Shown one piece after another: positions 1 to 7,669 of a stretch of 64,000 bases of DNA. Source of the stretch: JAGQIB01 sp041393395 (GTDB lineage Bacteria > ARS69); NCBI GenBank assembly GCA_041393395.1, contig JAWKKG010000008.1:1-64000 (forward strand), given 5' to 3'. The notes beneath the pieces are model-generated. The model saw nothing but the letters and a program-made list of their open reading frames with translations. It had not been told where the DNA came from and did no database searches. The position numbers were made by a program, and so were the translations under genes. Position 1 is the stretch's first letter; each line of letters starts with the position of its first letter.

Positions 1-371
1 TGGAGCGCTTCCTCGAGCAGACCGGCGAGGTCGAGCGCCTTCGCGTACTGGGTGTGCGCGTCGGCGCGCTCGGGGGCGAGCGCCAGGGCACGCGAGAAGT
101 AGTCCAGCGATTCGGGGAGCGCGCCGGCCTTGCGCGCGGCCATGCCGCAGGCGAGCGCCGCGTCGACGTCATCGGGACTCAGATCTGCGTAGCGCCGGTA
201 GGCGTTGAACGCACCATCGAGATCGCCGTGGTCGGCGCACGCGTCGGCGAGACGTTTCCAGTTGTCGGGCTCGCGCGCGCCCCGGCCCCGCACGCGGCGC
301 TCCGCCTCGGCCACGTCACGCGGGGCCGAGGTGGAGGCCGTGGGGTGGCCCTTGAAGATCTTCCCGAACAC
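1..371 (-). CDS. TPR-repeat protein, C-terminal part outside window
   Basis: Only the first 123 codons are inside the window; the gene runs off the left edge. I place the start at a GTG preceded by GGAGGGG five bases upstream. The N-terminus (VFGKIFKGHP) is followed from about residue 35 by two helix-turn-helix units of TPR type; one contains A-Y-R-R-Y-A-D-L-S-P-D and the next Y-F-S-R-A-L-A-L-A-P-E. TPRs are protein-protein scaffolds, so the partner cannot be read from this fragment. The gene follows the MglA-like GTPase on the same strand after 82 bases, which hints at co-transcription and perhaps a role in polarity or motility complexes (inference). Confidence 0.75.
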   Translation of the reverse strand, partial: MFGKIFKGHPTASTSAPRDVAEAERRVRGRGAREPDNWKRLADACADHGDLDGAFNAYRRYADLSPDDVDAALACGMAARKAGALPESLDYFSRALALAPERADAHTQYAKALDLAGLLEEAL

Positions 372-453
372 CGCTTCCCCTCCGGAACGGACAGGCCGCG
401 GCGAGACTAACGACGGCACGCGAGTACGGTCAAGCCGACCCGCGAATCCGGCG

Positions 454-1419
454 CTAGCCCTGGGGCTGGATCTGCACGTCCAGCTTGAGGCGGATCGGGC
501 GGCCGGATCGCAGCTCGGCGGCCGACACCGGGACCACGACGGACTTCTCGATCGTGATCACGGAGGACGTCCCCGCGGCCGCGCGGGCCGGCGGTGCCGC
601 CGTCGCGACCGGGCTCAGTCCCTCGGAGCCGTGCTGGATGATCAGGCCGGACTGGTCGCGGTTCGACGGCGCAGCCGCCGGGCGAGCCGGAGGCGCCGGC
701 GGTCCGCCGTGAATCGCGTCACGGACCTCGGCCATCGCGTTCGGATCGAGCGCCGACGTTCCGGGCAGCGGCGGCGGCGCGGGCAGCGACGGAGCGGCGG
801 GCGCGGCCGGACGAGCCTCGCGCTTGTCGCCCTTGAGCTGCGTCTCGAGCCGGCGCATCAGCATCTCGCCGACCTTCTCGAACGCCTCGAACACGCCCTC
901 GCCGGTCGTGGCGACCTGCGGGAAGCTCGGCACGCCGTACGGATTCAGCTCGCGGTCGAGCTCCTCCACCGACATCGCGTCCGGCATGTCGCGCTTGTTG
1001 TAGCCGATGACCCACGGCAGGTCGTCGAGGCACATTCCGTACTCGAGCAGGTTCGTACGCAGGTTGCGGAGACTGTCGATGTTCGCCGCGAGCTGCGAAC
1101 GCTGCGAGTCCGCCACGAACACGATCGCGTCCGCGCCCTTGAGCACGAGCTTCCGCGTGGCGTTGTAGTACACCTGTCCCGGCACGGTGTAGAGCAGGTA
1201 GCGCACCTTGAAGTCCCCGATCGAGCCGCGGTTGATCGGCAGCAGGTCGAAGAACAGCGTGCGCTCGGCCTTCGTCTTCATGGAGACCATCTTGCCGCGC
1301 GTGTTCGCGGGGGTGGCTCCGTAGATGTGCTCGAGATTCGTCGTCTTTCCCGAAAGGGCGGGGCCGTAGTAGACGATCTTCCCGCTCAGCTCCCTCCCGG
1401 TGTAGTTGAAGACCACCAT
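454..1419 (-). CDS. MglA-like small GTPase with Pro/Ala-rich C-terminal extension
   Basis: A Ras-like GTPase of the bacterial MglA family, which sets cell polarity and controls gliding or type IV pilus motility in myxobacteria and relatives. The start (MVVFNYTGRE) has GGGAGAG upstream. Visible motifs: P-loop GPALSGKT (19-26); TVPGQ (78-82), where Ras proteins have DxxG, a substitution typical of MglA; NKRD (141-144) for guanine specificity. The GTPase domain ends near residue 195. A low-complexity Pro/Ala-rich linker (about 200-285) and a short C-terminal segment follow, so at 321 residues it is much longer than the roughly 195-residue MglA. The extension has no domain I recognise. Two PilT-type ATPases elsewhere in the window fit a motility role. 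Confidence 0.88.
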   Translation of the reverse strand: MVVFNYTGRELSGKIVYYGPALSGKTTNLEHIYGATPANTRGKMVSMKTKAERTLFFDLLPINRGSIGDFKVRYLLYTVPGQVYYNATRKLVLKGADAIVFVADSQRSQLAANIDSLRNLRTNLLEYGMCLDDLPWVIGYNKRDMPDAMSVEELDRELNPYGVPSFPQVATTGEGVFEAFEKVGEMLMRRLETQLKGDKREARPAAPAAPSLPAPPPLPGTSALDPNAMAEVRDAIHGGPPAPPARPAAAPSNRDQSGLIIQHGSEGLSPVATAAPPARAAAGTSSVITIEKSVVVPVSAAELRSGRPIRLKLDVQIQPQG

Positions 1420-1667
1420 CTTCGGCTCTCCCTGATTCGGTTGGACGTTCCGCTCCCCGCGGACTTTCCCGGCCTCTCCATCACGCAAGGGCTGTGCCGA
1501 AAATCAGCGCCCTGTCCGGATCCTGATCGTTCGCGCCGAAGCGCTTGCGATGCATGGTGTTCCGGGAGGGATCCTCCGGGCGCGACCCGCGGGCGTTACC
1601 CCTCGGGTCGCGTTCGGCACCGTGCAGGATGCGAACGAACCGCAGCCTGCAACGGGATCCCCCTCGC

Positions 1668-1696
1668 TTGACAGCCCGGAGGCCTCTTGCGAGTTT
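1668..1696 (+). promoter_or_regulatory. candidate sigma70-type promoter for acyltransferase/GT pair
   Basis: The 320-base divergent gap between the MglA-like gene and the acyltransferase (1420-1739) holds no convincing gene. It contains a perfect TTGACA at 1668-1673, and 17 bases later a weak -10 (GAGTTT, 1691-1696). A transcript starting near 1703 would give a leader of about 37 bases before the TTG start at 1740. The poor -10 keeps confidence low. Confidence 0.3.
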
Positions 1697-1739
1697 TGCC
1701 CGACTCTTTCGAGCGGGCCGCCCCGCGGAGGCGAACTCC

Positions 1740-2651
1740 TTGCTGCTACCGGCGATCCAGGGCCTGGCTCGGGCCCTCCCGCTTTCCATCGGCTATCGGA
1801 TCGCCGACCTTTCGGCGGACCTTCACCGAACGTGCGCCCGAGATCGCCGGGCCGCTCTCGCCGAGAACTTGCGGATCCTGACGGGAGAGCCGGACCCGGA
1901 CGCCGAGCGACGGGCGTTCCGCCACTATTCCCGCTTCGTGTTCGAGTTCCTGCGCGGGCCGGACGTCCCCGAGGCGGAGTTCCGGTTCGAGGGCCTGGAC
2001 CGCCTCGAGGCGGCCCGGGCGGCCGGCCGGGGCGCGATTCTCGCCGTCCCCCATGCCGGCAACTGGCTGATCGGCGGCGCGCGTCTGGCCCGGCTCGGCC
2101 ATCCCGTGGTCGCGGTCGCGGGCGTGCAGTTGGTGTCGGCCTGGACGGACCGGATCCGCGCGCAGCAGCGCGCCCAGGGAATCGAGATCGTGAGTTCCGG
2201 GGTCGCCGGCGGACGCGCGCTGCGCCGCGCCCTGGCGGCGAACTCCGTCGTGGCGCTGCTCGCCGACGGCGACGTCTACCGCGGCGGCCACCCCGTCGCC
2301 TTCGCCGGACACCGCGTGATCCTGCCCGAGGGGCCGGCGCGACTCGCGCAGCGCACGGGAGCGCCGCTCTTCCCCGCGTTCGCGTTCCGCCTCCCCGACG
2401 GCTCGTTCCGGTGCGAGATCCGGTCCGAGATTCCCGTGCCGGAAGGCGAGGCCGGCATTCGCGCAGCCACGGCGGAGATCGGCCGCACCCTCGAGACGAT
2501 CCTCTCCGTGGATCCCGCGCAGTGGCTGCTCTTCCGGAGATTTTTCGCACCGGTCGGCCACGGCCCGGAAGCCGCGCGGACGCGCGGGGCCGGGTCGACG
2601 CGCGACGCGGCGACGGAACGTCGCGCGCCCGTGCTCGGGAGGGCGTCGTGA
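1740..2651 (+). CDS. LpxL/HtrB-like lipid A (lauroyl) acyltransferase family protein
   Basis: Member of the LpxL/HtrB/WaaM acyltransferase family, which moves acyl chains onto lipid A or related glycolipids at the inner membrane. I use the TTG at 1740 because GGAGG lies eight bases upstream and the resulting 303 residues match the family length; in-frame ATGs at 1545 or 1629 would add an unrelated Arg-rich leader. The block I-L-A-V-P-H-A-G-N-W-L corresponds to the family HxxxxD/E signature, but the acidic position after His105 is Leu110, so the usual His-Glu pair is incomplete. The region D-G-D-V-Y-R-G-G and the later L-P-E-G-P-A-R-L-A segment match substrate-binding parts of the fold. The stop overlaps the next glycosyltransferase start (GTGA), so the two are co-translated. 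Confidence 0.8.
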   Translation: MLLPAIQGLARALPLSIGYRIADLSADLHRTCARDRRAALAENLRILTGEPDPDAERRAFRHYSRFVFEFLRGPDVPEAEFRFEGLDRLEAARAAGRGAILAVPHAGNWLIGGARLARLGHPVVAVAGVQLVSAWTDRIRAQQRAQGIEIVSSGVAGGRALRRALAANSVVALLADGDVYRGGHPVAFAGHRVILPEGPARLAQRTGAPLFPAFAFRLPDGSFRCEIRSEIPVPEGEAGIRAATAEIGRTLETILSVDPAQWLLFRRFFAPVGHGPEAARTRGAGSTRDAATERRAPVLGRAS

Positions 2652-3790
2652 GAATCGCGGTCGTCACCCAGCCGTACTACCCGCAGGCCGGCGGCGTGTC
2701 GGAGCACGTGCACCACACGAGCGTGGAGCTGCGACGCCTGGGCCACGAAGTCGACGTGGTGACCGCCCACTATCCCGAGGCGGACGCCCCGACTCCCGGC
2801 GTGTACCGCATCGGACGCAACATCCTGGTGCCGCACCTCGGCGCGTTCGCGAACGTGGCCGTGGGGCGCGGCCTGGGGGACGAGATCGGCCAGCTGTTCG
2901 AGGCCCGCGACTACGACGTGGTCCACGTGCACGAGCCGCTGAGCCCCACCCTTCCGCTGCTCGCGATCGAGCGCGCGCGTCCGCGCACCCTGGTGGTCGG
3001 CACGTTCCACGCGTCCGCCCGCCGCGGCGTGGCGTACCGGGCAGCCCGGCCGTGGCTGCGCCCGTACTCCGAGCGCATCGACGTGCGGATCGCCGTCTCC
3101 CAGGCCGCGCGACGTTTCGCCTCGCGCTACTTCGACGAGCCCTACGTGGTGGTGCCGAACGGCGTGGACCCCGAGCGCTTCCATCCCCGCACGCCGCCGC
3201 TCGATCTCGGCGAGCCCGATCGGCCGACCGTGCTGTTCGTGGCGCGGTTCTATCCGCGCAAGGGCTTCCGCGTGCTGCTGCGTGCGCTGCCGCGCATCGC
3301 CCGCGACGTTCCGGACGCCCGCGTGCTCGTCGTCGGCGGCGGCCCGCTCGGCGCCTGGTACCGGCGCCTCGCGCGGCAGGCGCCCCTTCCGGTGCAGTTC
3401 CTGGGCGAGCTCCCGCCCGACGAGATGCCGCGCGCGTATCGTGCCGCGAACGTCTTCGTGGCGCCGTCCACGGGCCAGGAGAGCTTCGGCATCGTCCACC
3501 TGGAGGCGATGGCGTCCGGGGTCCCGATCGTGGCCAGCGACATCGAGGGCTACCGCGAGACGCTCGACGCCGGACGCGAGGCGTTCCTGTTCCCGAACCG
3601 GAACGCGGAGGCGCTGGGCGAGAACGTCGTGCGGGTGCTGACCGATCCCGGCGCAGCCGCCGCGATGTCGCGCGCGGGCCGGGCGAAGGCGCAGCGTTTC
3701 GCCTGGTCCGACATCGCCCGCCGGCTCGAAGCGCTGTACCTCGAGCACGCCGAGGCCGGGGTCGAACGCCGGATGCGCCTCGCGTCCTGA
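2648..3790 (+). CDS. GT4 family glycosyltransferase (PimA/WaaG-like)
   Basis: A 380-residue GT-B fold glycosyltransferase of family 4. The GTG start overlaps the acyltransferase stop by four bases. The N-terminal domain opens with R-I-A-V-V-T-Q-P-Y-Y-P and a Gly-Gly-V-S-E-H loop, typical of PimA-like enzymes. The C-terminal domain carries the nucleotide-sugar site: F-V-A-R-F-Y-P-R-K-G, then S-T-G-Q-E-S-F-G-I-V-H-L-E-A-M-A-S-G with the EX7E-type glutamates. Coupling to an acyltransferase recalls the actinobacterial PIM pathway, where PimA sits beside an LpxL-like acyltransferase, but here the pair may instead build or modify a lipopolysaccharide or glycolipid anchor. Acceptor and donor are not readable. 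Confidence 0.88.
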   Translation: MRIAVVTQPYYPQAGGVSEHVHHTSVELRRLGHEVDVVTAHYPEADAPTPGVYRIGRNILVPHLGAFANVAVGRGLGDEIGQLFEARDYDVVHVHEPLSPTLPLLAIERARPRTLVVGTFHASARRGVAYRAARPWLRPYSERIDVRIAVSQAARRFASRYFDEPYVVVPNGVDPERFHPRTPPLDLGEPDRPTVLFVARFYPRKGFRVLLRALPRIARDVPDARVLVVGGGPLGAWYRRLARQAPLPVQFLGELPPDEMPRAYRAANVFVAPSTGQESFGIVHLEAMASGVPIVASDIEGYRETLDAGREAFLFPNRNAEALGENVVRVLTDPGAAAAMSRAGRAKAQRFAWSDIARRLEALYLEHAEAGVERRMRLAS

Positions 3791-3855
3791 CCGCCGGTCC
3801 CCCCACCGCCCGCCGGCCGTTCCTCGCCGTCCACTCGCCGGCCCGGCCCCGCCGC

Positions 3856-3884
3856 TTGATCGGCGGCAGGGACCGTCCTACCTT
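3856..3884 (+). promoter_or_regulatory. candidate promoter upstream of hydroxyacyl-CoA dehydrogenase gene
   Basis: TTGATC (3856-3861) and TACCTT (3879-3884) are 17 bases apart, giving a likely start near 3891 and a leader of about 23 bases that holds the AGGAGGA ribosome site before the GTG at 3914. Both boxes are partial matches to sigma70 consensus. Confidence 0.35.
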
Positions 3885-3913
3885 CCACCCCATACGCCAT
3901 CCCAGGAGGAATC

Positions 3914-5929
3914 GTGAGCGAACGTCTCGTCGGCGTCATCGGCGCCGGGAACATGGGGAGCGGGATCGCGCAGAAGACCGCGACCGAGGGCTTCACCGTC
4001 GCGCTGGTGGACCTCGACGCCGCAGCAGCCGCGAAGGGTCGCGAACGCATCCGCACGCTGCTCTCGGAGGCCGTGGAGCGCCGCATCTTCGCGCAGCCGC
4101 AGGCCGACGCGATCCTCGAGCGCGTGCGCGCCAGCGGCGACCCGGCGGCCGTGCGCGACGCGGAGATCGTGGTGGAGGCCGTGTTCGAGGATCTCGGCGT
4201 GAAGAAGGATCTGTTCGCACGCCTGGACGCGGTCTGCTCGGAGCGGACGATCCTCGCCACGAACACGTCCAGCTTCACGGTGGACGACGTGGCGGCCGCC
4301 ACGAAGCGCCCGGACCGCGTGGTGGGGCTGCACTACTTCTACCACCCCGCCAAGAACCGGCTCGTGGAGGTCATCCGCGGATCGAAGACGTCGGACGAGT
4401 CTTTCCGGCGCGCGTGGGCGTTCGCCGAGGCGACCGGAAAGACCCCGATCCGCTCGGCGGACTCCCCCGGCTTCGTGGTGAACCGGTTCTTCGTCCCCTG
4501 GATCAACGAGGCCGTGCGGCTGCTGGACGAAGGTGTCGCGGACATCGCCACGATCGAGGCGGCGGCCAAGGCCGCCTTCCGGATCGGGATGGGGCCGTTC
4601 GAGCTCATGAACGTCACGGGCGTGCCGATCGCGCTGCACGCCGCCACGACCCTCGGCGAGCGACTGGGCCCGTTCTACGCCCCGTCGCCGCGCCTGGCGG
4701 CCCAGGTCGAGAAGCGGGAGCTCTGGCCGCTGGACGGAACGCCGGACGAGTCCCGGTTCGAGGCGGTGCGGCGCCGCCTGCTCGGCGTCACGTTCTTCGT
4801 GGCGGCGGCCCTCGTGGAGGAGGGCGTCTCCTCGATCGAGGACACGGACATCGGCGCGCGGGTCGGACTGCGCTGGTCACTGGGGCCGTTCGAGCTCGCG
4901 AACCGGGTCGGCGTCGGTGAGGCGCGGGCCATGGCGGCCGAGCTCGCGGCGCGCTGGGACCTCGCCGTCCCCGCCCTGCTCGCGGACCGGCCGGGGCCGT
5001 TCGTCTTCCAGCTCGTCACGCTGACGCGGGAGAACGGCGTCGCGGAGATCCTGCTGAACCGGCCGGACGCGCTGAACGCGCTCAACGAGTCGGTGGTGGA
5101 TCAGCTCGCCCGCGCCTTCGACACCGCCGACGCCGACCCTTCCGTGCGCACGATCGTGCTGCGCGGCGCGGGCAAGGCGTTCGTGGCCGGCGCGGACATC
5201 AAGTACTTCGTCAAGAACATCGAGGCGGATCGCATCGACGCGATCCGGCGATTCACCGAGGGCGGCCAGGCGCTGTTCCGCCGCATCGACGAGAGCGACA
5301 AGCTCGTGATCTGTCGCCTGGACGGTCTCTCCCTCGGCGGCGGCTCCGAGCTGGCCCTGTGCGCCGACGTGATCCTCGCCACCGACAAGGGCAGCCTCGG
5401 GTTCCCCGAGACGGGCATCGGCATCTACCCCGGCCTCGGCGGCACACAGCGGACCACGCGACGGATCGGAGTCCCGCTCACGCGTTGGCTCGTGCTGACC
5501 GGCACGCCGATCGACGCGCGCACGGCGGAGTCGATCGGCCTCGTCGACGAGATCGTGCCGCTCGATCGCATGGACGCGCGCATCGCGGAGCTGCACGCGC
5601 AGGGCAAGCCGTCCCGCGCGTCGCGCGCGGTGCCGTCCGCGCTCGCGCCGCTCGCGGAGTTCTTCGCGTCGGCCGACGTCGAGGCGTTGCTGCGCGGCGA
5701 GGCCACGAGCGACGACGCGCGCGTGGCGAAGGAGGCGGGACGCATCCGTCACAAGGCGCCGGTCGCGACGCGCATCGCGGATCGACTCGTGCGCGAGGGC
5801 GCCGACGTGCCGCTCGCACGCGGCCTGGAGATGGAGCTCTCACACCTCGACGAGATCTTCCAGACGCGCGACGCCTACGAGGGACTCTCGAGTCTCGGCC
5901 GCAAGCGCCCGGAGTTCGTCGGCGCCTGA
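3914..5929 (+). CDS. 3-hydroxyacyl-CoA dehydrogenase / enoyl-CoA hydratase fusion
   Basis: Bifunctional beta-oxidation type enzyme of 671 residues, converting enoyl-CoA to 3-hydroxyacyl-CoA and on to 3-ketoacyl-CoA with NAD. The GTG start has AGGAGGA five bases upstream. Order of domains: NAD-binding Rossmann domain with G-A-G-N-M-G-S-G near residues 10-17; dehydrogenase C-domains to about 360, with the L-H-Y-F-Y-H-P catalytic-His segment; then a crotonase domain from about 370. The crotonase part has the oxyanion-hole segment A-F-V-A-G-A-D-I-K and both catalytic glutamates (G-G-G-S-E-L-A-L and G-F-P-E-T-G-I-G), so hydratase activity is expected. The dehydrogenase-first order is opposite to FadB/FadJ and resembles archaeal hydroxybutyryl-CoA dehydrogenase/crotonase fusions. 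No other fatty-acid gene is adjacent. Confidence 0.93.
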   Translation: MSERLVGVIGAGNMGSGIAQKTATEGFTVALVDLDAAAAAKGRERIRTLLSEAVERRIFAQPQADAILERVRASGDPAAVRDAEIVVEAVFEDLGVKKDLFARLDAVCSERTILATNTSSFTVDDVAAATKRPDRVVGLHYFYHPAKNRLVEVIRGSKTSDESFRRAWAFAEATGKTPIRSADSPGFVVNRFFVPWINEAVRLLDEGVADIATIEAAAKAAFRIGMGPFELMNVTGVPIALHAATTLGERLGPFYAPSPRLAAQVEKRELWPLDGTPDESRFEAVRRRLLGVTFFVAAALVEEGVSSIEDTDIGARVGLRWSLGPFELANRVGVGEARAMAAELAARWDLAVPALLADRPGPFVFQLVTLTRENGVAEILLNRPDALNALNESVVDQLARAFDTADADPSVRTIVLRGAGKAFVAGADIKYFVKNIEADRIDAIRRFTEGGQALFRRIDESDKLVICRLDGLSLGGGSELALCADVILATDKGSLGFPETGIGIYPGLGGTQRTTRRIGVPLTRWLVLTGTPIDARTAESIGLVDEIVPLDRMDARIAELHAQGKPSRASRAVPSALAPLAEFFASADVEALLRGEATSDDARVAKEAGRIRHKAPVATRIADRLVREGADVPLARGLEMELSHLDEIFQTRDAYEGLSSLGRKRPEFVGA

Positions 5930-6006
5930 CGCGGGGCCCGGCCGGTTGGGGGGCGCGCCCGCGTCGCCGAGAAGGACCGGAGAACGAAACGCACCGAAAG
6001 CAAGAA

Positions 6007-6032
6007 GGCCCCGGGGACGAGTCCCCGGGGCC
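6007..6032. terminator. bidirectional intrinsic terminator between convergent genes
   Basis: A perfect 12-base inverted repeat (GGCCCCGGGGAC at 6007-6018, its complement at 6021-6032) sits between two convergent genes. Read on the minus strand it is followed by TTCTTGCTTT, a fair U-tract for the SWIB gene; on the plus strand the downstream tract is only mildly T-rich. With a two-base gap the top pair probably opens to a four-base loop. Confidence 0.75.
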
Positions 6033-6060
6033 ACTCTCGTTCCGGTCGCGCTCCCGAGGA

Positions 6061-6600
6061 TCAGGAGACGTGCTTCGCCACGAGCTTGGTCATCTCGAAC
6101 ATGCTGACCGTGCTCTTGCCGCCGAAAACCTTCTTGAGGTTGTCGTCGGCGTTGATGTTGCGACGGTTCACCGGATCCTGGAGGTTGTTCTTCTTGATGT
6201 AGTCCCAGAGCTTCTTCGTGATCTCGGTGCGCGGCAGCGGCTTGTTCCCCACGACGGCGGCGAGCGCCTCGTCCGGGGTCAGCGCCTTCATGAAAGCGGC
6301 GTTCGGCTTGCGCTTCGACTTCGCCTTGGCCTTCGCAGCCTTCTTCTTGGCCTTCGCCTTCGGCTTGGCCTTCGCCTTGGCCTTGGTCTTCTTCTTGGCC
6401 TTGGTCTTCGCCTTGCCCTTGGCTTTCGGCTTCGACTTCGCCTTGGCCTTGGTCTTCTTCTTGGCCTTGGCCTTCGTCTTCGCCTTCGCCTTCTTCTTCA
6501 CCTTGGCCTTCGGCTTGGCTTTCGCCTTGGCCTTCGTCTTCCGCTTCGTCTTGGACTTGGACTTGGACTTCGCCCGTGCCCGGGACTTGGCCATCGCCAC
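6061..6600 (-). CDS. SWIB/MDM2-domain protein with histone-H1-like Lys/Ala tail
   Basis: A 179-residue two-part chromatin-like protein. Residues 1 to about 98 are almost only Lys and Ala with some Pro, Ser, Arg and Thr, in K-A-K-A and K-P-K-A-K patterns like the C-terminal tail of histone H1 or bacterial AlgP/Hc1 proteins. Residues about 102-178 are a SWIB domain, including L-P-R-T-E-I-T-K-K-L-W-D-Y-I-K and F-G-G-K-S-T-V-S-M-F-E-M. Such fusions are known in chlamydiae and some other bacteria and are thought to bind and compact DNA. The GTG start is chosen because a perfect AAGGAGGT lies six bases upstream; the next ATG is six bases further in. The gene stands alone and ends at a strong terminator. 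Confidence 0.92.
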   Translation of the reverse strand: MAMAKSRARAKSKSKSKTKRKTKAKAKAKPKAKVKKKAKAKTKAKAKKKTKAKAKSKPKAKGKAKTKAKKKTKAKAKAKPKAKAKKKAAKAKAKSKRKPNAAFMKALTPDEALAAVVGNKPLPRTEITKKLWDYIKKNNLQDPVNRRNINADDNLKKVFGGKSTVSMFEMTKLVAKHVS

Positions 6601-6804
6601 CGCACTACCTCCTTGGGAAAGCGGTGAATCGAGACGGAGTCGTGACCGGCAGCGGGAAATTGGCTCGACACGCTCCGAAACACAAGCCTTTTTCGCACGA
6701 GAGGCGCCCGTTTCCCCAGGAGAAATGCAGGCACTCGCAGTCTGGACGAGGCCCGGACTCCATGCGACGATGCCCCGCGATCACCCGATCTCGGAGGCGC
6801 GATC

Positions 6805-7431
6805 TTGGCCGGCGACTTCCAGCTCCGCGCGTTCGTCTTCCTCGACCAGATGCAGCCCCAGTACGCCGCCTTCGTGGGGACCATCACGCAGGGCGATCTC
6901 CCCGTGGAGGGGATGGCCTCGCTCTACGTGGAGATGGCTCCCGGAAACGAGGTGTTCCGGGTCGTGGACGTGGCGGTGAAGGGCACCCGCGCCCGACCCG
7001 GCGCGCAGGTGGTGGAGCGTGAGTTCGGGATGTTCGAGGTCCACTCCCCCTCGCAGGCGGAGGTCGTGCAGGCCGGCGACGCCGTCCTCGAGCGCCTCGG
7101 ACTCACCGAGGCGGACCGGGTGAAACCGGAGATCGCCTCGCTCCAGGTCATCACGAACGTCGACCCGTACCAGGCGCAGCTCCTGAACCGGTTCCGGCGC
7201 GGCTCCATGATCGTGCCGGGCGACACGATGCTGGTGCTCGAGGTCGCCCCCGCCGCGTACATCAATCTCGCGGCGAACGAGGCGGAGAAGGGCGCCGACA
7301 TCAAGATCGTCCACATCTCCTCGATCGGGCGGTTCGGGCGCATGTGGCTCGCCGGCTCCGAGGAGCAGATCCGCTCGGCGCGCGACGCCGCGGTCGCTGC
7401 GCTCGAGCGCGTCGACGGGCGTCCCGCCTGA
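6805..7431 (+). CDS. tandem-BMC-domain microcompartment shell protein (BMC-T type)
   Basis: A 208-residue protein read here as two successive BMC domains, residues about 37-100 and 141-202. Each has the beta-alpha-beta-beta-alpha layout of microcompartment shell proteins: a V-V-D-V-A-V-K helix and a Q-A-E-V-V-Q-A-G-D-A-V helix in the first; L-E-V-A-P-A-A-Y-I-N-L-A-A-N-E-A-E-K and G-R-M-W-L-A-G-S-E-E in the second. The length fits BMC-T proteins that form pseudohexameric trimers. The TTG start is supported by GGAGG seven bases upstream. No second shell gene, vertex protein or encapsulated enzyme is nearby, so it is an orphan or satellite shell gene. The assignment rests on pattern recognition; identity to known shell proteins looks low. 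Confidence 0.68.
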   Translation: MAGDFQLRAFVFLDQMQPQYAAFVGTITQGDLPVEGMASLYVEMAPGNEVFRVVDVAVKGTRARPGAQVVEREFGMFEVHSPSQAEVVQAGDAVLERLGLTEADRVKPEIASLQVITNVDPYQAQLLNRFRRGSMIVPGDTMLVLEVAPAAYINLAANEAEKGADIKIVHISSIGRFGRMWLAGSEEQIRSARDAAVAALERVDGRPA

Positions 7432-7469
7432 TCCGTCCCGGCTGATCCGCACCGCCTGATTCGCGCCGC
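7428..7469 (+). repeat. three tandem 14-base repeats at the 3' end of the BMC gene
   Basis: Units beginning CTGATCCG (7428), CTGATCCG (7442) and CTGATTCG (7456) repeat with period 14, starting in the last codons of the BMC gene. In frame each unit would add a stop, so this may reflect slippage duplication of the gene end. The rest of the gap to 7669 shows no gene. Confidence 0.6.
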
Positions 7470-7669
7470 CGGGCCCGATCCGGGGCGCGGATTCTCCGAC
7501 CGCCCCGGCCGCTCCCCCCGGGTGCCGGCCCGGCCCCCTACGAGGGCTCGGCCCCTCCGCCAAGAACCGGCCAAGATCGGCGAAGTCCCCGCAAATCAGA
7601 CTGAAGGCAGGGCCCCGCCCCGTCCGATACGAAACGAGAACCCGAACGCCCCGGACGGACGGAGAGGCG

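Noticed and set aside
6300..6600. Repetitive DNA resembling a short-period array or CRISPR-like pattern
   Set aside because: The repetition comes from Lys/Ala codons of the histone-like tail; no spacers, no constant repeat unit, and the frame is intact.
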